Shown: positions 15,171-28,109 of the stretch, in pieces
How the letters are laid out: each line of letters starts with the position of its first letter
Numbering within the stretch: position 1 is the stretch's first letter
NCBI GenBank assembly: GCA_026413225.1
Contig: CM048554.1
Coordinates: 57,433,463-57,497,462 of the forward strand
Source: Otis tarda
Taxonomy: Eukaryota > Chordata > Aves > Otidiformes > Otididae
Direction: 5' to 3'
Length of the DNA stretch: 64,000 nt
Position numbers and translations under genes: made by a program
The notes under the pieces: generated by a model
The model's input: the letters and a program-made list of their open reading frames with translations, nothing else
What the model was told of the DNA's origin: nothing
The model's database searches: none

Positions 15171-15828
15171 GACAAGACTGAATAAAACAAGAAAGATTGG
15201 AGCTCAACACTAAAGCAGAACTTGGTCAAAGAGAGCAAGGAGGTAGGAGAAGATTAACAAATAGATATCCATGAAGGCCCTTGAACATCCTCTTCTTTGA
15301 CTTTGGGATTCTGGCTAAAGTTAGATAATTTTTCATATTGTCCAAGATTTCCAGATATCTAGCACCATGGCTGAAGTGCTGGATCCTTAGGAATCTCAAA
15401 CTTGTCCCCTGTCCACATGCATATCAGGTCTTTATGTGTACCAAGTCTGATACTTCTGAGCAGTCTTGAAGCTTTATGAAAAAGCTATACAGATGACTTT
15501 GAACATGTACAGTAAATCTTTTTTTAGAATGTGTCCAGTTTACTGCTCATGCAAAACATAAGTATACTTGTGCTGGGGTTCTGACTTTTCCCAGAAATAC
15601 TGAGTAACTGTTGTGTATATGCTGTACAGCATACAACTGCTTGAAGGAGAAACAGTGCAGGAGGGGCTTTAATGACAAGTATACTTCTACAATATGGGTA
15701 ATGGTCAAAGACTAAGGAGGGCCTTTGGCTCCTGCCGATGTGCTGAAGGGTTGCAGTGCTTCCAGTTCTCTTCAGGAGAGTTCTAGCCCAAAGTCAAAAC
15801 CAGAGATAGGAGTTGTCTATAAAACTGC

Positions 15829-15927
15829 CTCATCTAGTTGAAGATGTCCCTGCTCCTTGCAGGAGGGTTGGATTAGATGACCTTTAAAGGTCCCTTCCAA
15901 CCCAAACTGTTCTATGATTCTATGAAA
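15829..15927 (+). mobile_element. CR1 LINE, 3' tail only
   Basis: The roughly 100 bases from the tctagttgaagatgtccctg stretch to ggtcccttccaacccaaact and the terminal tctatgattctatgaaa match the CR1 3' UTR. It is severely 5'-truncated, as is usual for CR1. It has no coding content. Confidence 0.9.
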
Positions 15928-18900
15928 TACATGACAGTCACTACGATTACAGGTAATGGAATTATGAGAAAAGGCTGTTTTCAGTAAGCACCAAATAACA
16001 TGAGTATTTAAAGCAAACAAATTAACATGAGCAAAGATAAGATCACCTGCCACTTACAGAATCAGTGGTTAAAATCAACTTTGTGATTAATTTTTGACCA
16101 GACAGAAAAGTCAACCTATAATTATTACTGGACCAGAAAAAAATTCAGGACCACAGTCAACCTGAACCCAGGCTAATATGTTTTGGTAATCCAGAAGATG
16201 GGATAAAGAGAGGGAGAAAAGGAGAGTATAAAGAATTTCAAGCACTTTCAAAAACTGTATTTCATTTAAAGAACTAGGTTCAATAACTGAGAAAGAGGGA
16301 AAATGCTATGACCATAAATGGTGACTTTGGATTTCAAAATATTTAAATCAGTCATTCAACTAGAATTGTAACTGAGTTTCAGTTTGTTGGTAGCAATCAT
16401 CTCTGGCCTTATTTCAGGATGCATATGTACACCTCTGTTTCCCAGCACACAGCAACATTTGTATCATATAAGTGATCAAAACTCCAATTTTTAGAGAGAC
16501 TGAGTGCCTTCAGCTCCTATTTTTAGGATCTCTAGATAGGAGGTAGTCGTCCTCCACAGCTGATACTTCTGAGCAGCATTAAGTTCCCAGACTCAAAGTA
16601 CTCTGACCTCTCTGTGACGTATTTAATACAATCCAAGTATGAGGTCATTGATCTGATTAGAAGTTTTCTTAAGATTTACATTGTTTAAAAGAGAGAGAAA
16701 TTTAAAACAACAAACATGCTATGGGGAAGACTTCCTTATACGGTAAAGCAGACTCAGAGCTTAAGATGATTTGCAAATTGTATCTGTAAATATTAATGCA
16801 CTTTGACATTGAATACTGCATATCATACATTTTAAGTGTTTTTCAGTGTGTGCAAGTTTACAGTGAAATGATGCACTTCTTCATATGTCTGGTTTCAATT
16901 CAAAACATGGCTTCAAAAGAGTAATAGAATAAAGCTTAGCAGCATGAACATTCCTCCAGAATTAACACCAAATTGACAAGTATTCTTGACAGCCATTAAA
17001 TTTAGTTTGGGAGTTACCAAACATCTTCGTGAGCCTTAGCTGTTCCTCACCCTCTTTTCTACAGGTCTAACTTTTAAGTACCCAAGCTGTGTGTGTTGAC
17101 CGCTTTTCATGTGCAGTGATTTCCCCAAGGCTGGGGCTTCTTTTTGCAGTTGCCTTTATTAAGCAACCAGACACTAAAACCTTGTAAAGTTCCTTCAGTC
17201 CTAGGAGTACTGCTTCCATTAGTATTTTTTCATACTGTTATTACTGACTCTACTACCTTCTTTCATAATTCCCTAAAATACCTAAGCAGAAAATAGCTAT
17301 GAAGACTTCCAAACACATCAGTATGCAAGATTCATAAACCAAAAGGACATATTAAAGGATCTTAAACCAGATGTGACACTGAGAGAATAATTGTGCTTAT
17401 GGATGTATGTTCTAAGAAAAATACAGAAATTTCATTCAGATTAACTGCTGGCAGGCCAAAAGTAGTAAAAACCAGGTACAATATGCATCCTATAGCATGG
17501 GAACAAAATCATGAAAGCTGCAAAAATGTCTGTATAATGTATCCTTCTCTGTGCCTTGCCATTACTCCAGTGCACACTTCCATTCTCTGCCTCTAAGGAA
17601 TTACACAGATCTTTAATTCAGACTCCAGAACACCTTCATTTACCCATATAAGATTCAGGTCATTTTGTTTACTCTTACTATTACTTCAATAGAAAAGTTT
17701 TCTTTGCCTCAATTTTCTGCAGCACCTGGCAAAAATGAACACACAGAAGGCTCTGAAGACAGTTTCAAGCTCCCAACAAAATCCTGTTTTGCAAGGAGTA
17801 CAGAGTTCCTCATATGTATGTAGTTACTTTGAATCTAACCTACCTATCTGTCAATCCAGAATATGTGCTGAGGAAGATCAGGTTGCCTTAGTAACCTGAG
17901 TCCAGTTGTACAGATTTCAGAAAGACTGAATAATTTTATCTTTCTGAGGCATCATTGTGCCATTTTACCAAACTCCTCATACACACTTTGAGCTATTCTC
18001 ATGCTATGGATTACAGAAGACACTATTTGGGAAATCTTTTTCTTCTTTCTTACCATTTGTGACTGTTGCAGCTGTCATGTATTAAAAAAACCTAGCACTT
18101 ACTCATTGCTCTTTTTTTGGGTTTGTTGGAGAGGAACAACTGACACCATTACAGAGCTAAAACTTCTGCTCCAGCTGTGCCATGTATAGTGATTAATTTT
18201 GTTCACAAAACTACTAGTTACCTAAAATTGATTTTAATATAAGATATTGTTGAAATATTCAGAGAAATCTGTGAGAAAGAACAGTGACAGCAGTCATCCA
18301 GTATGCTTATTACTGTGAATAGTTTTTGGCTACACAAATTTCAGGCCTGAATTGTACTTAGTATGCTATTGAATTGTAATAATTGAAAGTTCTAGAGAAA
18401 GGAATCTAACGATACCCAATAGAACAATTTTAGTTCCATGAGAATATATTTAATTAACCCTTAATAATTTTCACCTTTATGACACTAGAAACACTTCTAG
18501 GAGTTGATTTAAAAAATTATTATGCCATTAATAAGAGAAAGATACTATTGACAGACCGAAACCCAATTTAATTACTCCCTTGATTCCTCCAGAGGCCGAG
18601 GAGCTTGCAATTTTTTGACACTATGTTCCATTTTTAATATTGTGAAATAGCTAATACCTCCAAGTAGGCCAGAAATGTTGCATAATTGCTTCTGTCTGAG
18701 CTACAAGCACAACTCCAGTAATGTATTCTAGATACTTAGCTTCGTTTTGGCTTTTTCTGTATCAAGTATCCCCCTTAAAACTTTACTTATTACTGCTTTC
18801 TGGAAATATTCTCACATGTAGGAGCTTCTACAATCACTGTCAGCTTTCTATTCTTTTCATTTTTTAAAGGGGTAGTTTATAATGCATTTAGGAAAATAGT

Positions 18901-20156
18901 AATTACTAAACTATTTTAGGTATGGATAGCTCATCTGACTACTCAGAATTTGTATGTAAATAAGAAAAAAAATTTAAAAGTTGTTTTCAGGCTGCTAACA
19001 AAAACATGCTTGTTAACTTACATAATTAATAGACTGATATATCTTACTGGAAGGCCAAAATTTGCATACTACAAAAACCACATGAAACAGAGGAGTGTAA
19101 AAATGTAATAGAGCTGGGCCACTAAAAACTTGAAAAAAAATGTAATCTCTGTGCCATGCTGCATAGTTCTGTCTGGAGCAACATCTGCTCCCATATGACA
19201 TCAAAGGAGCCTGACAGCTCAAGGTGCTGTCTCTCCTGATTAGGATTCCAATAAAAACAAAAGTTAAATAAAAGTAGTCTTGGTCCACAGCCATGGCTCA
19301 CAGGCAAGACTTCTTGCTTTCCTTGCTCTTTTTACAGTTTTTCTAATTCTCCTAAACACCTCAACATTTCTGCATTTTCAAGACTGCGTGTGTGAAGTTC
19401 TACTTCCTTTAAAGTTCATACAAATTAGGCCACTGGTATTTGTCACCAGAAATTCCAGATATTCATTACAGAGAAATATTGGAGAAGATAAGCTGAACAA
19501 ATTGAGATTTCTTCAATTAGTTCATTCCAGCAGCTTGCCCTGCTTTGTAATTTTGTGTGCAGCTATCTTTATTTCTCCTGTGTGCTGTAAGCCTCTGTGG
19601 CAAAATAATCATATGAAGTAGTTAGACTGGTATGTTATCAGGGACAGATTTTTTAATTCTCAGCTGCTGGAGACAAAACTCTAAAGTGTTTTAAAGTACT
19701 CTGAGGAATTGTCTATCCATTTTCTTAATAGGAGGTTATACATTTATTAGCAACTGCAAAGTCTCAGCCAGAAATATGTAATATTATTTTGGAAAGTACT
19801 ACTGAGTGGCTCTTACGCTTAGTTTAGCTTTCAGTCACCGTCTTAATTAAGCTTCTTTCTTTTGTATATATGCTTCTCACAAAAGTAGCATAAAAACTGA
19901 TCTTATACTGTATGTGTCAAAGTGTCCAAAAGATGCAATATCCATAACTGTTAAATCAATTAATAAATGTGAAAGAAATATGTGATAAAATTATTTAAAT
20001 CTATCACGTGTGTAATACCAGACTGATAGTGTAAACAGATTATGTGAATATTTGCATTGCAGATGAAGGAAGACATTGTGACAGGAGAATGACTATCCAT
20101 TGTCAACACCATATGATAGTTCAGAAAACTGAAAAGTCAGTGGCATGAATAAATAA

Positions 20157-20171
20157 TTTTTTTTTTTTTTT
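20157..20171. repeat. T15 run
   Basis: T run followed about 40 bases later by an imperfect (CATA) microsatellite at 20211-20229. Confidence 0.85.
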
Positions 20172-21233
20172 ACATACTCTATATATAGTGTAAGGGGATT
20201 TTTTAAATACATACATACACATACACAACATTAAACAGAAAACATTGCAAACCTAAGGACAGCCATCTCTACACATAAGTGCAATATTAAATTACCCTTC
20301 CTTGCATATGGATTATTACATAATTGCTAATTACATCTTCACAGTGTATAAGACTCTTGTGTCATTCAGTGCAAGAATTTGCCTGTTTTGATCAGAGTTC
20401 TGCAGTGAAGGTGGCTGATGTTTACAAAACTGCTCTCTTACTGCAGAAGTTAAATGCTGACACAATATTTAGGGGTTTTGTGGTTCAAAGTATAACCTCA
20501 ATTTTATAATTAATAAATTAACCTCAATATACCCTCCAAACACTACACACTGAAGAGAGAATCATTCAGTTCCTCCTCAAATTTTTATAATGTCAAATAC
20601 TCTAATCTCCAAATCTTTCATAAACTTTAACTAGTGTATTTTTACAGTGCCTCGTTTCTACTATCCTCAGTCAAAAGTATCCACTGTTTGGTGTGTTCAA
20701 TCTGAAATAATTAGGATTTGATTTTCTGGAAACATACGTGTTTCGGTCCCAATTTTGAGTTGCAAATCAGAACATAGCTTGTTAGCTTAGCAAAAAATGA
20801 CAAATATCTAAGTGCCAAATCCACTGTCATTTAATAATACATTATTTCCCCTTCATAAGTCCATACTTGCTACCCCTAGTAACATTCTTGTCCCTAATAT
20901 GTTTGGAAATGGTTTCAGATAGATTTTCTCCATCATCTTTCCAGTGATCAAGGTGAGGCTGACCTGTAGTTTACTGGTTCCTCCTTCTTGGAGACAGGAG
21001 AAACATTTACTTTTTATGAACCACCCCCAACAGCCAAGAGCTTTCATAGATAATCAAAAGCAGTGTTGCAATGACCTGTGACACTCATGGATGCCTCCTA
21101 TCAGGTTTCAGGGATAGATTCCACTTTGTTTAGATACTCCCTGACCTGATCTTTCTCCACTGAGGGGACCTCATGGCAAAGGGCAAGGCAGAGACCGAGG
21201 TACTCGGTCTTCTTTGCCTTGGTCTTTACTGGT

Positions 21234-21332
21234 AAGATCAACCTTTGGCACTTTCAGCAATCCCAGGTCCCTGAGACCAGGGTAAAAGTCTGGAGGTTGC
21301 TGGGATTGCTGAAAGTGCCAAAGGTTGATCTT
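21234..21332. repeat. Perfect 33-bp inverted repeat with 33-nt loop
   Basis: Arm 21234-21266 (begins aagatcaacctttggcactt) is the exact reverse complement of arm 21300-21332 (ends ccaaaggttgatctt). The loop is 21267-21299. It lies inside the old CR1 and marks one border of a segment that reads in the opposite direction to the flanking CR1 sequence. Confidence 0.95.
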
Positions 21333-21567
21333 AGCAGGCCCACAGTTTCCTGGGCCACCTGACCCTGCTTCCACCTCTTCACACTCCCTTTTAATATTTG
21401 ATTTTTTGTCAGATGCTTCTCCTGCCTTCTGCTGCTTTTGCTTTATTTTCTGTGTATGAGGTCGTTTATGAGGCTTCCTTAGCTTCAAAGAATTGATCCT
21501 TAAAAATCTACCGGTTCTCCTGGGCCCTGCGGTATTCTTCCAAGCAGGTCCCTAAACAGGCCAAGAT

Positions 21568-21842
21568 CATAGAATCACAGAATAGTTAGGGTTGGAGGGG
21601 ACCTTTAAAAGTCATCTAGTCCAGCCCCCCTGCAAGGAGCAGGGACATCTCCAACTAGATTAGGTTGCTCAGAGCAACCTGTCCAACCTGGTCTTGAATG
21701 TTTCCAGGGATGGGGCATCCACGACCTCTCTGGGCAACCTGTTCCAGTGTTCCACCACCCTCATTGTAAAAAATATTTTCCTAATAACTAATCTGAATCT
21801 ACCTCCCTCTATTGTGTTCCATCTCCCCCTATTGTGTTCCAG
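21568..21842 (-). mobile_element. Younger CR1 3' end nested in the old CR1
   Basis: It starts with atcatagaatcacagaatag, the reverse complement of the CR1 3' terminus, and runs through the 3' UTR into the C-terminal ORF2 stretch (translated SLETFK-type region). It sits between the endonuclease and linker parts of the older element and in the same orientation, so it inserted after that element. The 5' edge carries a short tandem doubling of ctattgtgttcca near 21808-21841. Confidence 0.85.
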
Positions 21843-23090
21843 CTTTTTGTCTTGCTCCTAACTCTCAAGAACGTAAACTTCCTGACCATCACAGCCCTGA
21901 ACCATTCTTCCTTGTTTATATGTATGAAGTGTGCCTCCTTTCACTGGCTCCTTGATCACCTATGTCAGCAAATAAACACACTCCAGGCATCTCCTAGATT
22001 GCTTGTGCCCTGCTCTGTTGTCCCTCTGGCAGATACTGGGGTAATTCAAGTCCCCCAGAAGGACTAGGTCTGTGAACATTAGGCTTCTTCAGCTTGTCTG
22101 AAGAAGGTTTCATGTGTTTCTTCTTCCTTCAGGCAGTTTGTTGCCGATACCCATCAGATCATAGTAAACTTTTGTCTGACCTTGAACCCTAACCCATAAG
22201 CTCTCAGTTGTCTCATCGCTTGTCCCTGGGCAGAGCTCCACACCTTCCCGTCACATTCAGTCCAATATTTTCTCACTTTCTTGTGAGTAGTCATGTCCAT
22301 TCTCCACCATTCCTAGTTCTGGCTCTCTCCTCACGAGGCTGGCTAGCTTGTGGCAAAGACGCTTTTGCCCCACCTTAGCAGGGATTCCGTCTTTTCCTAG
22401 CAGGCCTTTCTTGAACTCCTTGTTCAATCTCCAATTAAATCACCCTGATACATAACAGTTATTATATTAACATCCAAACAAATTTAAAATAAAATCTAAC
22501 CATCACTACAGATATAGGTTTAGCTGAAAAGCAGTATATCTGTAATGCAATCAAATATCAAGAAAATAAAACACGTTTTACATGAACCCATTTTGTAATA
22601 CTGACATAGTTCTCCACTTAAATGAGGGCTTTCAATTTTTCTTGGTAAAGAGTCAAAATAAAATAGAACTTTTAAAAAAGGATTTGTTACTCACAGTGCT
22701 TGAAAATATCAAGTTCCTAGTCAGAAGAGACTATGTGGTGAAGTTCTAACCCTTCAGAAATTGAATTTAATGAAAATGTTGACACAGTGTTAGCTATACC
22801 ATCACAAGTGCAATGCCTACATATTATTCCCTTATAGTAACAGAGTGTTGAAGCTGCCCTGTAATTTGGCACAGAACATTTCTATACTAATGTAATGTGA
22901 CAATGTTGTTATGTCTGCTGTTTTCTATGCTGTAACAACAATATTTGTTTCCACAAACATGCCATTACATTCACTAATATGGCTATACTTAAAGACTGCT
23001 TGAGTAAAAACAGATGTAAACTTATAGAAAGCAGATAATCTCTTATAGATTTGTTTTGCCAGAGTAATTTTCAACCCCACTTTTATTAAC

Positions 23091-23119
23091 AAAAAAAAAA
23101 AAAAAAGCAAAAAAAAAAA
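23091..23119. repeat. Interrupted A-rich run
   Basis: A16, GC, then A11. It lies 3' of tttattaac; no element body recognised. Confidence 0.85.
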
Positions 23120-24004
23120 GCTGAGTTCCCTGGGAGGATAGCTTTCACTACACAACCTGCTGTTAGAAATAGTTAGGATGTTCATGATATATTTTCTCAG
23201 AGGAGTTGCATGCAGCCATGCATTTGTAAGAACATCCATTAACTGTCCTTTTAGTACAGTCTTCTATATAATCCTATTTTGTAAGGACAACTGCTACTGG
23301 TCTGCTTCATACTTATCAATGTAACACTTCTATCACATCTAAAGAGCACTGTTGCCCTGAATCTCTTAAGTGTCATATCACATCAAAAGAGAATGATAAT
23401 CTGTATAGCATCTCTGGGTTAAAACTTGTTTTTCTTCCAGTAAATAGGTAATCACAGCACTCAATGTTCCCACCTGTACCATCATGAAGGCTTATGGTCT
23501 ACAGGCCCTCCATACTCACTGTAGTGGAGTACTGAGATTTGCAACAGAGCAAAAAACTTTCATGGTTTAAATTGTGGGTGTTCCTGACTACAGTTGTGAA
23601 ACTGTAGCCTTACCCTTGGCTGGCCCAGGTAATTTTCTGTAAGAGTACATTCTCTAAACGTTTGTCTGGCTGACACACCAAAGACACTCTTGGATTAGGA
23701 AAAAACCAACCTGCCTCACATGATCCTTATGTTGAGAGAACTTTTTTAAAAAAAAAAAATCTTCATTTTAATATGTGCACATTTTCACCTGGAATAATAC
23801 ACTGAATTGCACAGGAGTAATAATTTGCTGTAATAGAAAAAATTAAAGAAACTTTTTGCACACTGTATTAGTAGAATGTATTATATCACTTTTCAATAAA
23901 CTATTTCTTTCATTATTTCCTCTAAACTCTCTGTTTTGGAAATCAAAGAAGAATTATACACATGAAACATTTACATTGGAAAGCTTAGGAATGTAAAATC
24001 TTCA

Positions 24005-24935
24005 TGCACTGAGGTTACTATGGGAAACATGCCACAAGGTAATTTGTGCACATTTATGCAAATTGCATATGATACAAAACTGGGAGGAGTGGATGATAGA
24101 CTAGATGCACGTACTGTCATTCAGAGAGATGCTGACAAGCTGGAGAAGAGGGCTGACGAAAACCTCATAAAACAGAGGAAAATGCCAAGTCCTGCACCTG
24201 AAGAGGAATAACTTCATGTACCAGGACAGGGTGAGGCCTGACCAGCTAGAAAGCAGCTTTGCAGAAAAGGATGTGGGCATCCTGGTAGACATCAAGTTGA
24301 ACGTGAAGAAGCAATGTGCTCTTGCAGCAAAGAAGGCCAACAGCCTCATTGGCTGCATTAGGAAAAACGTTGCAGAAAGGTTGAAAGATGCAATCCTTCT
24401 CTTCTACTCAGCACTGCTGAGATGCATCTGAAGCACTAGTGCTGGACTCCTCAGTGCAAGAGCAATATGAACATACTGGAAGTCCAACAAAGGGCCACAA
24501 GCTGGTGAAGGGTCTGGAGAAAAAGTCTTATGAGGAACGGCTGAGGGAACTGGGATTGTTTAGTCTGGAGAAGAGGAGGCTGAGGGGAGACCTCATTGCT
24601 CTCTACAACTACCTGAAGGGAGGTTGTAGGGAAGCAGGTGCTGGTCTTTTCTCCCAAGTAATTAGTGATAGGACAAGAGAAAATGGCCTCAAGTTGCAGC
24701 AGGGGAAGTGTAGGTTGGCTATTTGGAAACGCTTCTTTACTGAAAGAGTGGTCAGACACTGGAACAGGCTGCCCAAGGAAGTGGTGGAGTCACCATCCCT
24801 GGAGGTGTTCAAAGAACATGTAGACTGGCACTTCAAGACATGGTTTACTAGGCATGGTGGTATTGGGTTTAGGGTCAGACTTGATGATCTTGAAGGTTTT
24901 TTTTCCAACCTTAAATATTCTATGATTCTATGAAA
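24005..24935 (+). mobile_element. CR1 LINE fragment, RT to 3' end
   Basis: It begins around the RT active-site neighbourhood (YDTKLGGVDDRLDARTVIQR, where the family has FADDTKLGG), continues in a second frame with SSFAEKDVGILVDIKLNVKK, and in a third with [20 protein letters not shown]. It ends in tctatgattctatgaaa at about 24919-24935. At least two frame changes break the ORF. The 5' edge near 24005-24030 is approximate. The 3' part groups with the copies at 43160 and 52683 (shared FSQV-SDRTR and RHWNRL-type wording). Confidence 0.9.
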
Positions 24936-24939
24936 GGCA

Positions 24940-25326
24940 ATTAAGGGCTTGAAGCATCTTCCTCATATGAAGACAGGCTGAGAGAGCAGGGACTGTTCAG
25001 CCTGGAGAAGAGAAGGCTCAGTGGGGATCCTGTCAATGTTTTAAAATATCTGATGAGTGGGAGTAAAGAAGACAGAGACAGTTTCTTCTCAGTGGTGCCC
25101 AGTGACATGAAAAGAGGCAATAGGCACAAACCAAAATAAAAAAAAATCTAATTTAAATATAAGGCAAATGCTTGTACTGGAAGGGGGACTGAGCACTGGC
25201 ACAGGTTGCCCAGAGAGGTTATGTAGTCTCCAGTCTTGGAGATTTTCAAAACCCAACTGTACACAGCCCTGAACAACCTTACTTACAAGGTCCCCTCTCA
25301 CCTCAGCCACTTTGTCATTCTGAAAT
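24940..25326 (+). mobile_element. Second CR1 LINE fragment, different subfamily
   Basis: It abuts the preceding copy and repeats the same ORF2 C-terminal region in a different subfamily version (gactgttcagcctggagaag, caggttgcccagagaggtta). It ends near cactttgtcattctgaaatt, a decayed CR1 terminus. Its internal A-rich stretch near 25134-25160 is a degenerate site. The ORF is broken and 5'-truncated. Confidence 0.85.
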
Positions 25327-25364
25327 TTCTACTCAAATATGTTCCCTAAGAACGGGTGGAACAA

Positions 25365-25690
25365 AATAATGGGGAGGTGTGGCAAGTTAATCCTGGCTGA
25401 GGGTCAATCTCCCCTCAAATGCTCGCCCACTCCTTTTTCTCTGACCTTGGTGTTCCCTCCTCCTTCACCTGCCAGGTATTTTGCTAAGAATGGCATACTT
25501 TATAAGTCTGTTTTCATAGAAGTGTCACCAGCTTGGCTGAGGGACTCAGCTGTGCCCTGTAATGGGTCCATTGGAGCTGGCAGTGTCTGGCATGGGGAAG
25601 TTCCAGCCTCTCCTCACTGAGGACACGCTGCAGCCCCTGGCTGCCAACATCTGCACATGGACATCCAATACAGGAAGGATGCAAGTCTCC
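25365..25690 (-). mobile_element. Degenerate avian retroviral LTR fragment
   Basis: Two blocks resemble the reverse complement of avian endogenous retrovirus LTRs: gttaatcctggctgagggtc near 25386-25405 and the ggagctggcagtgtctggca to catccaatacagg part near 25565-25676. It is a fossil, much shortened and decayed, with no internal viral sequence next to it. The family (possibly ERVK-like) is uncertain. Confidence 0.5.
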
Positions 25691-28109
25691 ATAAACCAGG
25701 TATTTTTAACTGTTTCTCTTATGACCACTGACATTTTTTTTAAGTGGTCAATTTTTGGGCTTGGTGACAAAAAAAATCTCTGCCTATAAGATTCTGATGC
25801 CCTGAATACTCCATTTTACATAAAACAGTACATTGAAGCGTAAAGTAAGCCAAGGGTCTGTCTGTGTAGCGATACTGGGTTAGAGTTCAGCTTCTCTCAA
25901 CCAACATCGTTCCATGCACAATCTGCAATGGAAACATGCTCTCACACACCGCTCAGGAACATGCCTAAATCCTTCTGAAGGGGATGCATTTTTCAGCAAC
26001 AAGCAGATGCTATACCAGACCTGTTACTGAGATAATCTTTCTTCATGTGAAGGGAATTTCTCTTACTTCAGTGCTGCAGAAGTTTAGCCTATGGTGTGCA
26101 GCCTATGCAGGTTACTAAAAACTATAGTAACATTTCATCATTCCCCTTTCCATTATGCTCTTACCAAACACAGCAGAGAGAAGTCTAGGAGCATCTAGAT
26201 GACATCAAGAATACAACATCGTTTCTCCTCCTTTCTCTCACATATACCATTATGAAAAATCTCTTGTTAGCTTTGCAGATTTTTGGTATCTGAACTAAAC
26301 TGAGGAGTCAAGATAAAGGAGAAACCAAGCATATTGTATTTACCAGACTCTGCATTCTATTACAAAACATCCACATCTGCGATAAATTTGTATTTCATGT
26401 TTGTGATTGAAGAACGTAAAAAAAAAATTTCTCTGGGAAAAAGTAAGTATTTTTGGCAGCGATGTAGTAAAGGTACTCCTCTACCATCATTAGAAATAGT
26501 ATATTGAGAATTATTTGATTGTGTACGATGTAGTCCATAATGTTACTGTATAAATAAGCTTTTACAAATTAGTAAATATCTTTCTTGGGTAAGTTCATCC
26601 GTTCACCAAATTTATGCAATAGCTATCACTTGAAGAAATAATTCACAGAATATTCCAGGTCCAGACATCATTACTTCTAACCCAAATTTATAAAGAGTGT
26701 TTTTCCTTTGCTAGATGTGTAATATATAACTTCTTATTCACAGTTTTTAGTTACTTTCGGAAGAACTCAAAGATCACAGAAGAACAGAAATAACTTAAAA
26801 GTAAACTAAAAAAACAACCATTTTCTCTTGTAGCATATAGGAGACTGAAGTCTTTAAAAATATAATGTTAAGCAGTATGACTAATCACTCACATTGCTGG
26901 CAAGGGCAAACTCATATATATAAAGCAAACGTGAACCTTTGCTCAAATTATCAATTTTTTTTTTGATATCACATTTCATTTCTACCATGACAGCAACTGC
27001 AGAGAAACAGATTGAGATGAGTCCTTTCCATAGTTTTCAAACATGGTCAAGAATAGAGAAGTGGAACTTTTATGATAATAATTAATGTCGCTTTTACATA
27101 TAATTCATTTTCTAGCCTTGTGATAGATACAATTGAAGCAAAAAGCTTTTCAGATTATAATTATTCTGTTATTTTAGGGTTTTTCCAAGAAGGTACACCT
27201 TGCTATAGAGCAGAGAACCTGAACAAGACATAAAAATCCAAAACACTTGACTAGACTGTTATACCAACACTTTCTACCATGAGTCATTCATTCAAATGTA
27301 TACAAATAAAAATACTTAGCCTTAAAGAAATTCCCCCTTCCTATGGATATAAGATGTGCAACATTTGGATATTTCAAATGTGATGATTTAAAAAGAAAAT
27401 TCAGTAGCTCGCTTGAATCAGTTACTGTGGATCATTACAGCTCTTGCATATTCCACTTTCACTTCTGCATAATTCTGTTTAGATCAATAAGGCTAGATTG
27501 GAATAAAACTAGATTATGACATTGGTGAATCAGGCCTCTTATTTTTGACACATTTAAGCTTTTCCTGAAAGACCAGATGGTTGGTGTATGTTATGTAGTT
27601 TTATTCAGATGAAATTTAAAAGAACTAAAATACTCCACATGCTTTTATTATTGGCATGTTTAGTGTGTTACCTAAAGAAATCTACAAAGGGAGATAATGA
27701 GCCTTGTCAACTGTTTCACAGTAATTACAGCCCTCATGATATAACGCTACAAAATTACAATATAGCTTAAGATAATAAAATGTAAAAGATTTTCTCAATC
27801 AAGAAAAAAAAATCTATTTGTAACACTTACGCAGAAAAGGGATTATTTCAAACAGGTAATCAACAGTATATTAGACATGCAATCAAGCATAATAAGACTA
27901 AATTCTGTCAGTGTTTGATACTGCACATTGTCCAAAATTTATACTGTATATTTTAGCTATATTCTTCCCACAAGCATTACAGATCTTCATAGGGTTTGCC
28001 AGTTCATTTAAAAATTGAATATCAAAATAATATAAAGCTTCAGACACTTGTTTCAAATATTGCCTTAAAGCTCTCGAGCGTTCAGATCAGCATTTTTTTT
28101 GGTACTTAC

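Larger units (their letters stand above)
20850..22440 (-). mobile_element. Old CR1 LINE, endonuclease to early reverse transcriptase, degenerate
   Basis: Read on the minus strand from 22440 downward, fragments in several frames match CR1 ORF2 in order. They are an endonuclease part (VLLGDLNYPSICQRDN with AGHKQSRRCLEC, about 21960-22080), a linker (FKDQFFEAKEAS, about 21480-21530), PSVEKDQVREYLNKVES (about 21120-21175) and the start of the RT (SLTLITGKMMEKI, about 20930-20970). The copy stops before the FADD active site. It carries many stops and frame changes, is interrupted by a younger CR1 tail (21568-21842) and has a locally inverted segment (about 21173-21299). It is probably the oldest CR1 here. 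The family match is from memory of avian CR1 proteins. Confidence 0.8.
1..28109 (-). other. NRXN1: NRXN1 intron downstream of the EGF3 exon (partial, more than 28 kb)
   Basis: This is the 5' part of the intron between EGF3 and LNS6. Repeats identified in it are the CR1 and LTR copies at 15829-15927, 20850-22440, 24005-25326 and 25365-25690. In the stretches 1-15828, 15928-20849, 22441-24004 and 25691-28109 I see only AT-rich sequence with A/T runs, short palindromes and chance open frames below about 125 codons. In mammals the beta-neurexin promoter lies in the intron leading to LNS6; no GC-rich first exon with the histidine-rich beta N-terminus is visible here, so it is probably beyond the low-coordinate edge. 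Confidence 0.8.
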
